Below are positions 1-8,762 of a DNA stretch of 50,155 nucleotides, one piece after another. The position numbers and the translations under genes are program-made. Numbering within the stretch: the stretch's first letter is position 1; each line of letters opens with the position of its first letter. The notes under the pieces are model-generated. The model ran no database searches, was not told where the DNA came from, and was given only the letters and a program-made list of their open reading frames with translations. Origin of the DNA: Gammaproteobacteria bacterium (GTDB lineage Bacteria; Pseudomonadota; Gammaproteobacteria; GRL18). The stretch lies in the NCBI GenBank assembly GCA_026994225.1, contig JALWRI010000096.1, forward strand, positions 1,872 through 52,026, written 5' to 3'.

Positions 1-275
1 AAAAGAGTTTCGCTCTCTTTGCGTATGTACTCTTCTGTATGTCTGTCGAGATCTTTTGGAGATGTTTTTTTGTAGTAGCCATCGATAACCTTGATGGCCA
101 TGTCGGAGTAGTTGGTCAGTTCGCTTTTTTTCTCTTCGTACGCCTCCGCCGTCATGTCGTCTATGCGTTTTTTAAGCTGTCCTTGAGAGAGGGAAACCGT
201 GTTATTGACAGTGATAGCCGTATATGCCACCATCGAGATGATTACCGATAATATCAGCTTGGTTCTTATTTTCAT
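1..275 (-). CDS. Methyl-accepting chemotaxis protein, N-terminal part (runs off window)
   Basis: The frame is open from an ATG at 275 down to base 1, so only about 91 N-terminal residues are present. It starts MKIRTKLILSVIISMVAYTA, a short basic stretch followed by one membrane helix. A charged helical periplasmic segment follows, with SDMAIKVIDGYYKK and later EEYIRKESETL. This arrangement is typical of the start of a transmembrane chemoreceptor with a single-Cache sensor domain. A GGAG-type ribosome site (ACGGAGCAGAA) lies just upstream of the ATG. The signalling domain that would prove the call lies outside the window, so a Cache-containing histidine kinase is also possible. Codon use is like the next two genes and unlike everything after 2020. 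Confidence 0.6.
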   Translation of the reverse strand, partial: MKIRTKLILSVIISMVAYTAITVNNTVSLSQGQLKKRIDDMTAEAYEEKKSELTNYSDMAIKVIDGYYKKTSPKDLDRHTEEYIRKESETL

Positions 276-473
276 TTCTGCTCCGTGTACAGTCATATTT
301 TACCTTTTATTTTTTTAAGTTTCATTGAAATCTAGTGATTTATAGAATTTTTTTGAACCAATTGCGTGTTTATTCACACATTATGTTATGATAAATATGG
401 TTTGCGGTGGATCGAGTTTTGCAAGAATGTTAATTTTATGTTATAATTCTTATTATTGATTAAAGGTTTCGGT

Positions 474-863
474 ATGGTTGAACATATAAAACAACTGGGC
501 GATACGATAATATGCAACAAGATCAAGAAAGCTTTTGGCGATGCGCAAAAGAAGTTCGGAGATCAAAAAGAGAAGATAGATATGCAAGAGGTGTTCGCGC
601 ACCTAAGCGAAGACCCTTTGCGCTGTGCACTGCTTGATAATCACTCCCCGTTTGAGAGGGAGGTGAAACTTTCGATGAAGCTCTCTCTTGGATTGAACTT
701 CATCTTATTGCCGCTTGTTCTTTTTCTCTTGCTGGCTAGTGTGTTTCATGTACCTTACCACTATGCATTCGTTGTGGTTTTTTTAGGGGCAATCTTGCTC
801 TCAAAGCGTGTCGAGACGCTTATGCAACGCTACATCTCTTTGCACCAACTCTCTTACACTTAG
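474..863 (+). CDS. Small two-helix membrane protein, function unknown
   Basis: I do not recognise this family. The frame can be extended to a TTG at 456, but AAAGG at 463-467 lies 6 bases before the ATG at 474, so I take 474 as the start (129 residues, MVEHIKQLGD). Residues 1-70 are charged and helical, without a signal peptide. Two hydrophobic helices follow at roughly residues 75-95 and 98-112, joined by a short HVPYHY turn, then a basic tail. It stands alone between a divergent receptor gene and a convergent repeat-protein gene, so context gives no function. It belongs to the higher-GC block at the window start. Confidence 0.6.
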   Translation: MVEHIKQLGDTIICNKIKKAFGDAQKKFGDQKEKIDMQEVFAHLSEDPLRCALLDNHSPFEREVKLSMKLSLGLNFILLPLVLFLLLASVFHVPYHYAFVVVFLGAILLSKRVETLMQRYISLHQLSYT

Positions 864-868
864 CCCTG

Positions 869-888
869 CCTCGCCTCTTAGGCGGAGG
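869..888. terminator. Hairpin between convergent genes
   Basis: CCTCGCC, loop TCTTA, GGCGGAGG forms a GC-rich stem with one bulged G, placed between two converging stop codons at 863 and 889. There is no clear U-tract on either side, so intrinsic termination is only probable. It could serve both strands. Confidence 0.35.
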
Positions 889-2019
889 TTATCTCAAGCG
901 GGCGTTTTTATCTAGTTTTAGTACAAATATATCTTTACTGTAGGTTTGTGCCGATTCTTTGTAACCGACAACGACATAGCCGTCTTTGATTTTTTTGATC
1001 TTGTATGCGGCATCGTCTTTACTGCCGCCGTATCTGCGCTCCCACATGGCGTTTCCGTCTTCGTCTATCTTCATAAGGTAGAGATCTTTGTCGTACCCTT
1101 TCGTGTCTTTTGTATAACCTGCGAGAATGTAGCCACCGCCGTGTGCTTGAGTGATGCTAAAGCCTTCATCCTCCTCTCTTGTGCCGTAATGGTACTGCCA
1201 CAGCCGTTTCCCTTTGGCATCCATTTTTACAACGAAAAGATCGCGCCGCATGTCGTAGTCGCTATCGGTCGTTCCTATGAGGATGTAGCCTCCGTCGTTT
1301 GAGGGGATGATCTGTTTCGCGTTCTCATCGTACTTGTACCCAAAGGCGCGCGCGAACTGCCGGTTTCCGCTTTTGTCGATTTTTACGACATAGGCATCAT
1401 GTCGTCCGTGCCCCCATGTGTCGGTACTGCCTGCCATGATATAGCCGTCTTTTGTAGCGATGATGGAGTTGAACTTCTCATCATCCTCTCCGCCGTAGTA
1501 GCGCATGGCGTAGGTTTTCGCATTTGTTTTGACACCAACGATTATGCCGTTTACTTCCGAGCCGAAAAACTGTACATGATCCTCCGTTCCTGCTACTAAA
1601 AAGCTTGTATCACTCACCGGTGCGACGCTTGCGCCCGTGTAGTAGTCGTCTTTGTCGTTGTAGATCCCCTTTTGCCACTTCATGTTGCCTTTTTTGTCGA
1701 TCTTTGCGACATAGATGCTTCTAGCACGGTTCCCAAAGCTTGTCGTGTTACCGACAATGATGGTCGAGCCGTCTTTTAGGCGAAGCGCTTCATTGGCGAC
1801 ATCTTCGTCTCTGCCGCCATAAGCGTACGATTTGATCTTGTTTCCGTATCTGTCGGTTCTAAGAAGATAGATATCTTTTTGTCCGTGTCCAAAACTCTCC
1901 GTATAGCCGACAACACTAAAACCGCCGTCATCCTCGGCTATGACATCGGTAGCGACATCGACATACCTGCCTCCGTATGTCGCTTCGAAGTAGTCTCTGT
2001 TTTTTCGCTTTTTTTCAAG
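889..2019 (-). CDS. Tandem-repeat (beta-propeller-like) protein, 5' end missing
   Basis: An ATG at 1683 gives 264 residues, but the same frame is open and shows the same repeat up to about 2010, with no start codon before a stop at 2020-2022. The gene is therefore cut at its 5' end. The protein is a series of roughly 50-residue repeats with a core like YGG..DD....I....DGGY...G.T.S......D..V.K.D..G...W. Examples are DGYIMAGSTDTWGHGRHDAY and GGYILIGTTDSD. This pattern is typical of bacterial secreted beta-propeller proteins, and at least six units are visible. The signal peptide and N-terminus are absent. The missing end coincides with the change of base composition. Substrate and role are unknown. 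Confidence 0.65.
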   Translation of the reverse strand, partial: LEKKRKNRDYFEATYGGRYVDVATDVIAEDDGGFSVVGYTESFGHGQKDIYLLRTDRYGNKIKSYAYGGRDEDVANEALRLKDGSTIIVGNTTSFGNRARSIYVAKIDKKGNMKWQKGIYNDKDDYYTGASVAPVSDTSFLVAGTEDHVQFFGSEVNGIIVGVKTNAKTYAMRYYGGEDDEKFNSIIATKDGYIMAGSTDTWGHGRHDAYVVKIDKSGNRQFARAFGYKYDENAKQIIPSNDGGYILIGTTDSDYDMRRDLFVVKMDAKGKRLWQYHYGTREEDEGFSITQAHGGGYILAGYTKDTKGYDKDLYLMKIDEDGNAMWERRYGGSKDDAAYKIKKIKDGYVVVGYKESAQTYSKDIFVLKLDKNARLR

Positions 2020-2022
2020 TTA
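2005..2022. other. Abrupt composition junction, probable assembly chimera
   Basis: On the left the DNA is GC-richer, with codons such as GTC, GGC and ATC common. On the right it is AT-rich, with TTA, AAT and AAA dominating. The change occurs inside an 18-base stretch with two T runs. The repeat-protein frame loses its start here, while amt ends intact with two consecutive TAA codons at 2020-2025. A gene cut exactly at a composition step is what a mis-join of two contigs produces; recent recombination is the alternative. Confidence 0.55.
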
Positions 2023-3303
2023 TTATTTTCTATTATTAGTAAATTCGGGATAAGCCTCCATACCACATTCAGATAAATCTACTCCCTCAAATTCTTCTTC
2101 TTCCGAAACACGAATACCAATAATCATTTTAATCACAAACCACACAATAAAGCTGCTAACAAACACCCAAATAAAGATAGCACCAACACCCATAAGCTGT
2201 GCCGTTAACTGTTCTACAAGATTATCTGCAGTAAATGCCACAGCGATTAATCCCCACATACCCACTACACCATGCACAGAGATTGCACCAACTGGATCAT
2301 CAATACGTAATTTATCCATACCTAATACTGAAAATACCACAATAATGCCTCCTACTGCGCCTATTAATGTTGCCCAACCTGGAGTAGGAGCTAAAGGACC
2401 TGCTGTAATAGAGACTAAACCAGCCAAAGCACCATTTAGACACATTGTTAAATCTGTTTTACCAAATAATAAACGTGCTACCATCATAGCTGCAACTAAT
2501 CCACCTGCTGCTGCCATATTCGTATTAACAAATACCCGGGCAACAGCATTCGCTTCTTCAATATTATGTAATTTTAATTCAGATCCGCCATTAAAACCAA
2601 ACCAACCAAACCATAAAATAAACATTCCTAACGTAGCAAGAGGTAAATTTGCACCCGGAATAGCATGTACCTCACCATTTTTACCATATTTTCCTTTTCT
2701 AGGCCCTAGCAATAATACACCACTTAATGCCGCCACAGCACCTGCCATATGTACAGTACCTGAACCAGCAAAGTCAGAAAAGCCATTACTGCTTAAAATA
2801 CCACCACCCCAGTTCCAAAAACCTTGTACAGGATAAATAAAAGCGGTCATAAATACTGCAAAAATTAAAAATGCCCATAATTTCATCCGTTCAGCTACTG
2901 CACCAGACACAATTGACATCGCCGTTGCAACAAACACAACCTGGAAGAAAAAATCAGACATTGTCGAATAATAGACATCACCATTACTTTTTAATACTGC
3001 ATCAACACTATTATCTGTACCTAATAAAAATTGTATCCCTGGCATGACTGCTCCTGCAAAATCAGCTCCTGGATACATAATATTGTAGCCCACTAGCATA
3101 AACATAATGCAAGAAATGGCATATAAAGCAACATTTTTAGTTAAAATTTCTGCTGTATTTTTGGAACGTACCAAACCTGCTTCGAGCATGGAAAACCCTG
3201 CTGCCATGAACATCACCATTGCACCCATAACTAAAAAATAAAAGGTGTCAATGGAATAATTGGTTTGAACGATAATATCATTCACTTGTTTTATTTCTTC
3301 CAC
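2023..3303 (-). CDS. amt: Ammonium transporter (Amt family)
   Basis: This is an inner-membrane ammonium channel of 426 residues, the usual length, with about eleven membrane helices. The pore histidine pair is present: His in GSGTVHMAGAVAAL and His in GAISVHGVVGMWG. The FAGSGTVHM region also supplies the conserved Asp just before it (FSDFAG), and the phenylalanine gate lies in SDFFFQVVF. The C-terminal cytosolic tail (EEEEFEGVDLSECGMEAY) matches the part of Amt that contacts the PII protein. It follows glnK by 56 bases, the standard glnK-amtB operon order, so uptake is probably blocked by GlnK when nitrogen is plentiful. The N-terminus has no obvious cleavable signal. It is intact although it abuts the composition junction. 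Confidence 0.95.
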   Translation of the reverse strand: MEEIKQVNDIIVQTNYSIDTFYFLVMGAMVMFMAAGFSMLEAGLVRSKNTAEILTKNVALYAISCIMFMLVGYNIMYPGADFAGAVMPGIQFLLGTDNSVDAVLKSNGDVYYSTMSDFFFQVVFVATAMSIVSGAVAERMKLWAFLIFAVFMTAFIYPVQGFWNWGGGILSSNGFSDFAGSGTVHMAGAVAALSGVLLLGPRKGKYGKNGEVHAIPGANLPLATLGMFILWFGWFGFNGGSELKLHNIEEANAVARVFVNTNMAAAGGLVAAMMVARLLFGKTDLTMCLNGALAGLVSITAGPLAPTPGWATLIGAVGGIIVVFSVLGMDKLRIDDPVGAISVHGVVGMWGLIAVAFTADNLVEQLTAQLMGVGAIFIWVFVSSFIVWFVIKMIIGIRVSEEEEFEGVDLSECGMEAYPEFTNNRK

Positions 3304-3359
3304 AGTTAAATAACCTCATTAATGATTAAATATTTACACTATTAATTACGTATTATGTT

Positions 3360-3701
<342 letters not shown>

Positions 3702-3754
3702 CTAGACTCTCCACAGATGAATTAATATAAATAAAGGACTTAAAGCAGTCCCAT

Positions 3755-3769
3755 ACATAAATTATGCCA
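3755..3769 (-). promoter_or_regulatory. Weak sigma-54-like -24/-12 element for glnK-amt
   Basis: Read on the minus strand this is TGGCATAATTTATGT. The -24 GG is present and the spacing is right, but the -12 GC is GT, so the match is imperfect. It is supported mainly by the NtrC-like site about 95 bases further upstream. Confidence 0.3.
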
Positions 3770-3863
3770 TATTAAATTAATAATTTAAAATCAATATATT
3801 ATATTTATAGCTAATCATTATCTTCATCGTCATCGCATTAATTTAGAGCAAGGTGGTTTTTTT

Positions 3864-3880
3864 AGCACCATATTAGTGCA
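3864..3880 (-). promoter_or_regulatory. NtrC-type binding site upstream of glnK
   Basis: Minus-strand sequence TGCACTAATATGGTGCT is close to the known NtrC operator pattern TGCAC...GGTGCA, differing only in the last base of the outer symmetry. It lies 166 bases before the glnK start, a usual enhancer distance for NtrC. The site is seen in the sequence; its function is inferred from family knowledge. Confidence 0.55.
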
Positions 3881-3949
3881 TGTCAAACTATAAACCAATA
3901 AAATCATATCCACCACCCCTTATCTTGTAAAAGGTTATTTTTAATAACA

Positions 3950-3978
3950 TTGACTGCCATAACATAATAAGTTATTTT
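3950..3978 (+). promoter_or_regulatory. Sigma-70-like promoter for ubiK
   Basis: TTGACT at 3950-3955, a 17-base spacer and TATTTT at 3973-3978 lie about 40 bases before the ubiK ATG. The -35 is good and the -10 is moderate. Confidence 0.4.
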
Positions 3979-4018
3979 TAAATAGAAAAAACAGATAACC
4001 CTCACTAGGATAAAACCT

Positions 4019-4261
4019 ATGCAGCATAATGATTTACTTAATGATTTACAGGATCACTTACAAAAGATATTACCTTTACCCGTAAATTGGAACGAGGAAA
4101 TAAAGCAACAACTGTCTGGCATAGTAGAAAATCATTTATCTCGACTTAATATAGTCACTCGAGAAGAATTTGAAATACAAAAGGCTGTATTATTGCGTAC
4201 TCGTCAAAAATTAGAACAGTTAGAGCAAAAAGTACACTTATTAGAAGAACAGCAAGAATAA
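4019..4261 (+). CDS. ubiK: Ubiquinone biosynthesis accessory factor UbiK (YqiC/BMFP family)
   Basis: This is an 80-residue protein with an amphipathic N-terminal helix (DLLNDLQDHLQKILPLPVNW) and a C-terminal coiled coil (LLRTRQKLEQLEQKVHLLEEQ). The core SRLNIVTREEFEIQKAVLLRTR is the family signature. Members help the cytosolic ubiquinone-synthesis complex, probably by binding membrane lipid and UbiJ. An AGGA ribosome site lies about 9 bases before the ATG. In other gammaproteobacteria this gene commonly lies beside glnK-amtB, as here. The comM gene that often follows is absent; a hairpin follows instead. Confidence 0.88.
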   Translation: MQHNDLLNDLQDHLQKILPLPVNWNEEIKQQLSGIVENHLSRLNIVTREEFEIQKAVLLRTRQKLEQLEQKVHLLEEQQE

Positions 4262-4300
4262 TCTACTTTAGACAAGGACTATCTGATCTATTTAGCTCAA

Positions 4301-4325
4301 AAGGTGCTACAGTAGCACTTTGTTT
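4301..4325 (+). terminator. Probable terminator after ubiK
   Basis: AAGGTGCTA, loop CAG, TAGCACTT gives an 8-9 bp stem with one G-T pair, followed by TGTTTAATATGTT. The T-tract is short, so strength is uncertain. It lies 40 bases after the ubiK stop. Confidence 0.45.
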
Positions 4326-4402
4326 AATATGTTGTATTATTATATTACTGTTTCCTCTACTACTTTTTGTTTTTTTTCATTGAATTATACGCTCCGGTTC
4401 AT

Positions 4403-5695
4403 TCATAAAATATCAACTATCCTGGCGTTAATATAGGGTGTTAGTAATGTTACTATCTGTTCCACTACCCCTTTATTTTCCTGCATAATTTTCCTGCCTT
4501 CTTGTGCAATTTGTTGTTGTTTACTGGTATTTGATAATAAACATACTTGTAATTGCTGTACATCATTGACCTGTAATGCCGCATTACGTTGTAAAAAAAG
4601 GGTGGCAATAGTCTGAAAATTACGCATATAAGGACCAAAAAAAATAGTTTTTCCTAATGCCGCAGGTTCCAGGATATTATGCCCTCCAATATTTACTAAA
4701 CTTCCCCCCATAAATACTTTATCCGCACAGGCATAAAAAATTAGTAATTCCCCCATGCTATCACCTAAAAAAATATCGGCTGTAGCACTTATCTGCTTTT
4801 CCCCTTCACTACGACGTATTAAATGATAGTCAGGGTATTGTCTTATCATTTCTGCAACCTTATTAAAACGCTCTGGGTGTCTAGGTACTAGTATTAAACG
4901 TAATAATCCATGCTCTTGCCTTAGCTGCTCAAACACCTGTAAGATCATTGTTTCTTCCCCAGCATGGGTACTTGCTGCAATCCAAACTATAGATGTTTCC
5001 CAATGTAATTGTTTACGTAATAATTGTCCTTTTTCCAATACCTCATCGGGTATTGTTAAATCAAATTTAATATTACCTGTAATATGTAATTTATCTGCTT
5101 GTAAGCCTAATTGCTTAAATTGTTCAGCATCTGCTTTACTTTGTGCAAATACTTTTGTCGTACAAGATAATATCTCTTTAGTAAAAGCGCTAACACGTTG
5201 ATAACCTTTTGCAGATTGTGCTGACATACGAGCGTTAACAAGAAATAAAGGAATTGCTTTTTGTGCGCTATAATAATACCAATTTGGCCATATTTCTGTT
5301 TCGAATATTAATGCTATTTGTGGTTTTACTTTTATTAAAAATCGCTTTACTAAAAAAGGAATATCATAGGGCAAATAAACATGCTGTACACTTTCTCCTA
5401 ATACTGCACGCACTCTATCTGAACCCGTTGGAGTCATCGTTGTGACTAATAAAGGAACTTCAGGATACCTTTTTTGTAACTGTTTAATAAGCGGTATTGC
5501 TGCAATAAATTCTCCTACTGATACCGTATGTATCCAAATAGGGGCTGTTGCTAATTGAGGAAAAGAAAAAATACTCAAGCGTTCTTGCCAACGCTTTTTA
5601 TATGCCGGAAACTTTAATCCCTTCCACATAAGACGCAATAGAATGAAGGGTAACAATAACGTGAATAACATCGTATATATATAACGCATTAGCAT
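4403..5695 (-). CDS. waaA: 3-deoxy-D-manno-octulosonic acid (Kdo) transferase
   Basis: This inner-membrane glycosyltransferase adds Kdo from CMP-Kdo to lipid IVA in lipopolysaccharide synthesis. It is about 430 residues, the normal length. An N-terminal membrane anchor (RYIYTMLFTLLLPFILLRL) is followed by the conserved WIHTVSVGEFIAAIPLI containing the catalytic Glu. ALIFETEIWPNW and the C-terminal donor-binding part, MGGSLVNIGGHNILEPAA, are also present. The frame extends to an ATG at 5701, but AGGG abuts that codon and lies 6 bases from the ATG at 5695, so I take 5695. It is downstream of the anchor L protein gene but separated by a strong hairpin. Confidence 0.93.
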   Translation of the reverse strand: MLMRYIYTMLFTLLLPFILLRLMWKGLKFPAYKKRWQERLSIFSFPQLATAPIWIHTVSVGEFIAAIPLIKQLQKRYPEVPLLVTTMTPTGSDRVRAVLGESVQHVYLPYDIPFLVKRFLIKVKPQIALIFETEIWPNWYYYSAQKAIPLFLVNARMSAQSAKGYQRVSAFTKEILSCTTKVFAQSKADAEQFKQLGLQADKLHITGNIKFDLTIPDEVLEKGQLLRKQLHWETSIVWIAASTHAGEETMILQVFEQLRQEHGLLRLILVPRHPERFNKVAEMIRQYPDYHLIRRSEGEKQISATADIFLGDSMGELLIFYACADKVFMGGSLVNIGGHNILEPAALGKTIFFGPYMRNFQTIATLFLQRNAALQVNDVQQLQVCLLSNTSKQQQIAQEGRKIMQENKGVVEQIVTLLTPYINARIVDIL

Positions 5696-5713
5696 CGTCA
5701 TCCCTGCGAAAAC

Positions 5714-5741
5714 AAAAAAGCAGGGAAATCCCTGCCTTTTT
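5714..5741. terminator. Strong hairpin terminator, likely bidirectional
   Basis: GCAGGGA and TCCCTGC form a 6-7 bp GC-rich stem with a tiny loop, flanked by six A on one side and five T on the other, so it can terminate on both strands. It lies 29 bases after the stop of the anchor L gene and just before waaA. The CAGGG arm may double as part of the waaA ribosome site. Confidence 0.75.
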
Positions 5742-5769
5742 GATCTACTTTTAGCATCAAAGAATAGGG

Positions 5770-7848
5770 TTAGAAAGGATAATTAATATATTCGAAAATA
5801 TCAACATAATCATAACTATTAACAGGTGTTATATGAAATCCTCCTCGAAAATCAATTTCCATCTCAAAAGCTATCCATATATCCCCCTCACCCTGTAAAG
5901 TTGCACTTGCAGGAGGTGTATAGGTGTATTTTGTGCCATCAGGCAAATTCAATAGCACGCTTAAATCTGAATTAGCCATAGTACTATCACCTTTAAAGTG
6001 ATGTACAGAAAATTTATACTTACCAATACGTAACCCCCCTACGGTAATTTGCTCAGAATGTATCCCATTCTTATATTCTTCCACTAATTCAGCGACGCCA
6101 GGTTCGATAGCATGATCAAAAAAGACATGATAGCGTTCCCCTCCTTTAGTAATAGGACCTGGACCACTTAAATGTGCATCAAAGTTTGTTGTCTCACCCG
6201 ACCACGTTGCAGTGATTTGAAAGATAGCATTTTCTAAAGGCATTACCACATCAAGCGTTTCTGATCCATCACACGGTAAGGTAACTGTTCTGGTTTGTGG
6301 TACATAATCTTTTGCATATACCGTTAATTCATATATCCCTTGTGCAAAATTCTGATAAACCACTTTTCCATCTTGATCTGCATTTTGGATAACGGTTTCT
6401 AATTCTGTCGATGCATTTTCTATAGGCCCACCTGAAAATAAGCTAATAACATTCACAGTAAAGTCTTTTGCTGTACAAGCTCTTCCTCCTGATACCTTCG
6501 ATAAATTGGGAAGCAATTTAAAACTTGTCTCTTCTACATCAAACGGAATAGTATAATAACTGGTGATAAATCTTGGATTACCAGGGCTATTCGTATTATC
6601 AACACCTTCTTTGATTACCACAGGATTAAATACTACCTGATTTGCATTCTCTGCAACCCCGGATGCAATCACTGGTTCAAAATCTACTGCCATCTCTCCA
6701 GGAAATACCCCTTTTAAATCCAAAGAAGTCGCTTCAAGTAAATTAATAACTTCGCTCACATCATCAAGAAATATAGGCAACATAGTTACGGTTAATGGAT
6801 CATATAAATAAGGTACATCTATATACTTACAAGTAATGGTTGCGCCTTCTGGATCATCTTCTTTAGCGAAATTATCACACGGGATATTCAAATCATTCTC
6901 TTCTGTCGGTACATCTGCAGGATTAGTGTAAATACTTTTAACAATAATATCTTTTACTTCCACTAAATTACTGGAAATTCCTTTACCACTGGCATCAATA
7001 AAAATAAACTCTGTTTTATCTGCATCCGTAGGTAATACTGTTGTCAATCCTGAACCATCTAAAAATACCGCAGAATCCAAAATATGATCACTTGCATCAG
7101 CAATGGCTAAACGCATAGTGTTTACTTCACCAACATTAACTACTGCCGCACACGTTAATTTAACCGTTAAACCATCTAACGCTGTATCAAACTGGTCATT
7201 GGTATTATCACGGTATAACTCTGGATTAGTAGCAGTAGGATCGCCTGTTGGATTACCATTATTAATATTATTAATAGTAACGGGTACTTTTTCTCCTGCC
7301 TTACCTACTGTCGCACAATTTACACCATTAACAAAAAAAGCAAAGGTATCATTAAAATTGGTGTTAACATATTCATTATATTCTTCCGAACCAAATACAT
7401 ATTGAATAAAAATAATGGGGGAATTAGGGATAAAATCAAATTCCAGAACAGCCGCATCAAAGGTACTTTTCCCCGATAATACATCTAAATCTGCATCCCC
7501 TTCAGTATTAATATTATCGCCGTTTGTTCCTGTGTCTAAATCAAAATTAAAAATATGATTACTTGCCAGAATAACCCCATCTTTTAGGCCAATCCCTTCT
7601 CGTCCTTGTTCTGGTCGACCATCTTTACCACCTGTAAAAGTACCGACCCCATTTTTATCACCGATGTAGTTGAGATTACTGATTTCAATCCCTTCACCTG
7701 CCAAAATCTGTGCTATATCATCTAATGTTAGTCCGTCATTAAGGGTAGTAAAGGCTAATCCTTCTGCATGAACTATCGGTATACTCAACCCCCCTACCAG
7801 TAATGAGCCTAAAATTATCTTCAATGTTTGCCTTAATGTTCGCAACAT
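5770..7848 (-). CDS. Secreted choice-of-anchor L domain protein
   Basis: This is a large exported protein of about 692 residues. GGGAG is 8 bases from the ATG at 7848, preferred over the ATG at 7854. The signal peptide is MLRTLRQTLKIILGSLL..., cleaved after VHA. Residues about 30-290 form a choice-of-anchor L domain: GLTLDDIAQILAGEGIEISN, then LEFDFIPNSPIIFIQYVFGS and EEYNEYVNTNFNDTFAFFVN. A middle region of about 200 residues is unassigned. Residues about 470-550 look like a carboxypeptidase-regulatory Ig-like domain (YELTVYAKDYVPQTRTV). Residues about 550-670 resemble a YfaP/DUF2135-type domain (TNFDAHLSGPG ... VHHFKGDS). No C-terminal sorting tail is seen, so export route and attachment are unclear. 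Such domains are found in surface or adhesion proteins. Cysteine pairs occur in CDNFAKEDDPEGATITCKY. Confidence 0.8.
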   Translation of the reverse strand: MLRTLRQTLKIILGSLLVGGLSIPIVHAEGLAFTTLNDGLTLDDIAQILAGEGIEISNLNYIGDKNGVGTFTGGKDGRPEQGREGIGLKDGVILASNHIFNFDLDTGTNGDNINTEGDADLDVLSGKSTFDAAVLEFDFIPNSPIIFIQYVFGSEEYNEYVNTNFNDTFAFFVNGVNCATVGKAGEKVPVTINNINNGNPTGDPTATNPELYRDNTNDQFDTALDGLTVKLTCAAVVNVGEVNTMRLAIADASDHILDSAVFLDGSGLTTVLPTDADKTEFIFIDASGKGISSNLVEVKDIIVKSIYTNPADVPTEENDLNIPCDNFAKEDDPEGATITCKYIDVPYLYDPLTVTMLPIFLDDVSEVINLLEATSLDLKGVFPGEMAVDFEPVIASGVAENANQVVFNPVVIKEGVDNTNSPGNPRFITSYYTIPFDVEETSFKLLPNLSKVSGGRACTAKDFTVNVISLFSGGPIENASTELETVIQNADQDGKVVYQNFAQGIYELTVYAKDYVPQTRTVTLPCDGSETLDVVMPLENAIFQITATWSGETTNFDAHLSGPGPITKGGERYHVFFDHAIEPGVAELVEEYKNGIHSEQITVGGLRIGKYKFSVHHFKGDSTMANSDLSVLLNLPDGTKYTYTPPASATLQGEGDIWIAFEMEIDFRGGFHITPVNSYDYVDIFEYINYPF

Positions 7849-7970
7849 TAGCATAACTCCCTAAAAATTAAATAAATATGGTATTGTCCATAGCAAGTCA
7901 ACAAATATCTTATTATTATAACGGACTTGCTCCGATTATAGCGCAAGAAAACCTACGCAAGCAATGTCGT

Positions 7971-8762
7971 TCATCTAATTGTTTCAGTTAAACGATTTAC
8001 TATGGTAACATTTTCCCGTAAATGCTCAGGATTAATCGTCCCTACAATTAAACTATTTACTGCTGGATGTGAAAAAACATATTCCATTGCTTGTTCCACG
8101 CCTATCCCCCCCGCTTTTGGATCAACATGTCCACTTTCCAATCCTTTTTTTATAACTATTCCCTTGTTAAGTATTTTTGCTTTATCCAAAACTGCATCAT
8201 CCTGATGACTATGCTGATTACGGGTTGCCATCACCACATCACAATGTTCTATTGCCCATAATCCCCCTGCGGTCGTTTTTCCTGACAATCCTAAAGCACG
8301 AATGATACCCTGTGATTTTAATTCTTCCAAAGCGGTAAAAACTGCTTCATTTTCAATAATAGCCAGATCATTACCATCTGAATGCACAAATACTATATCA
8401 AGATAATCAGTACCTAATTTTTGTAAACTTTGGTGAATACTCTTTATCGTAAACTGTTTAGAGTAATTAAAACTAGATTGATCATCTACAAAGCATTCAC
8501 CCACTTTAGACATTAACACCCAATTTTCCCGCTGTGTTAATAATTTTCCTAAACGTTGTTCACTTTCCCCATAAGCGGGAGCTGTATCTAGCACATTTAT
8601 TCCTAAATCCTGTGCTAATGCCAATAAATTAATAATTTCTTTATCTGTTGGCAAATTAAATTTCCACGGATACTTTACGCCCGTATTACGTCCAAATTTT
8701 ACACTACCTAAACCTAATGCACTGACTACAATATCAGTTTGTCCTAATAACTGTTTTCGCAT
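7971..8762 (-). CDS. Aldo/keto reductase family protein
   Basis: This is a soluble NADPH-dependent oxidoreductase of 263 residues, somewhat shorter than the usual 280-330. The catalytic tetrad can be assigned: Asp and Tyr in VLDTAPAYGESE, Lys in LMSKVGE and His in IVFVHSDG. The N-terminal LGQTDIVVSALGLGSVKFG is typical, and the C-terminal SLIVGTINPEHLRENV belongs to the nucleotide-binding end. The substrate cannot be told from the sequence. It is separated by 122 bases from the secreted protein gene downstream and is divergent from the glycogen operon. Confidence 0.88.
   Translation of the reverse strand: MRKQLLGQTDIVVSALGLGSVKFGRNTGVKYPWKFNLPTDKEIINLLALAQDLGINVLDTAPAYGESEQRLGKLLTQRENWVLMSKVGECFVDDQSSFNYSKQFTIKSIHQSLQKLGTDYLDIVFVHSDGNDLAIIENEAVFTALEELKSQGIIRALGLSGKTTAGGLWAIEHCDVVMATRNQHSHQDDAVLDKAKILNKGIVIKKGLESGHVDPKAGGIGVEQAMEYVFSHPAVNSLIVGTINPEHLRENVTIVNRLTETIR

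Noticed and set aside
1309-1599. Plus-strand open frames over the beta-propeller gene
   Set aside because: They follow the antisense of a repetitive gene with clear protein repeats on the minus strand, have no ribosome site and no recognisable content.
2345-2836. 163-residue plus-strand frame inside amt
   Set aside because: It is antisense to a well-conserved ammonium transporter; its Pro/Ala-rich translation is a mirror of membrane-helix codons.
7103-7405. 100-residue plus-strand frame inside the choice-of-anchor L gene
   Set aside because: It is antisense to a supported protein with domains on the minus strand, and shows no ribosome site or known motif.
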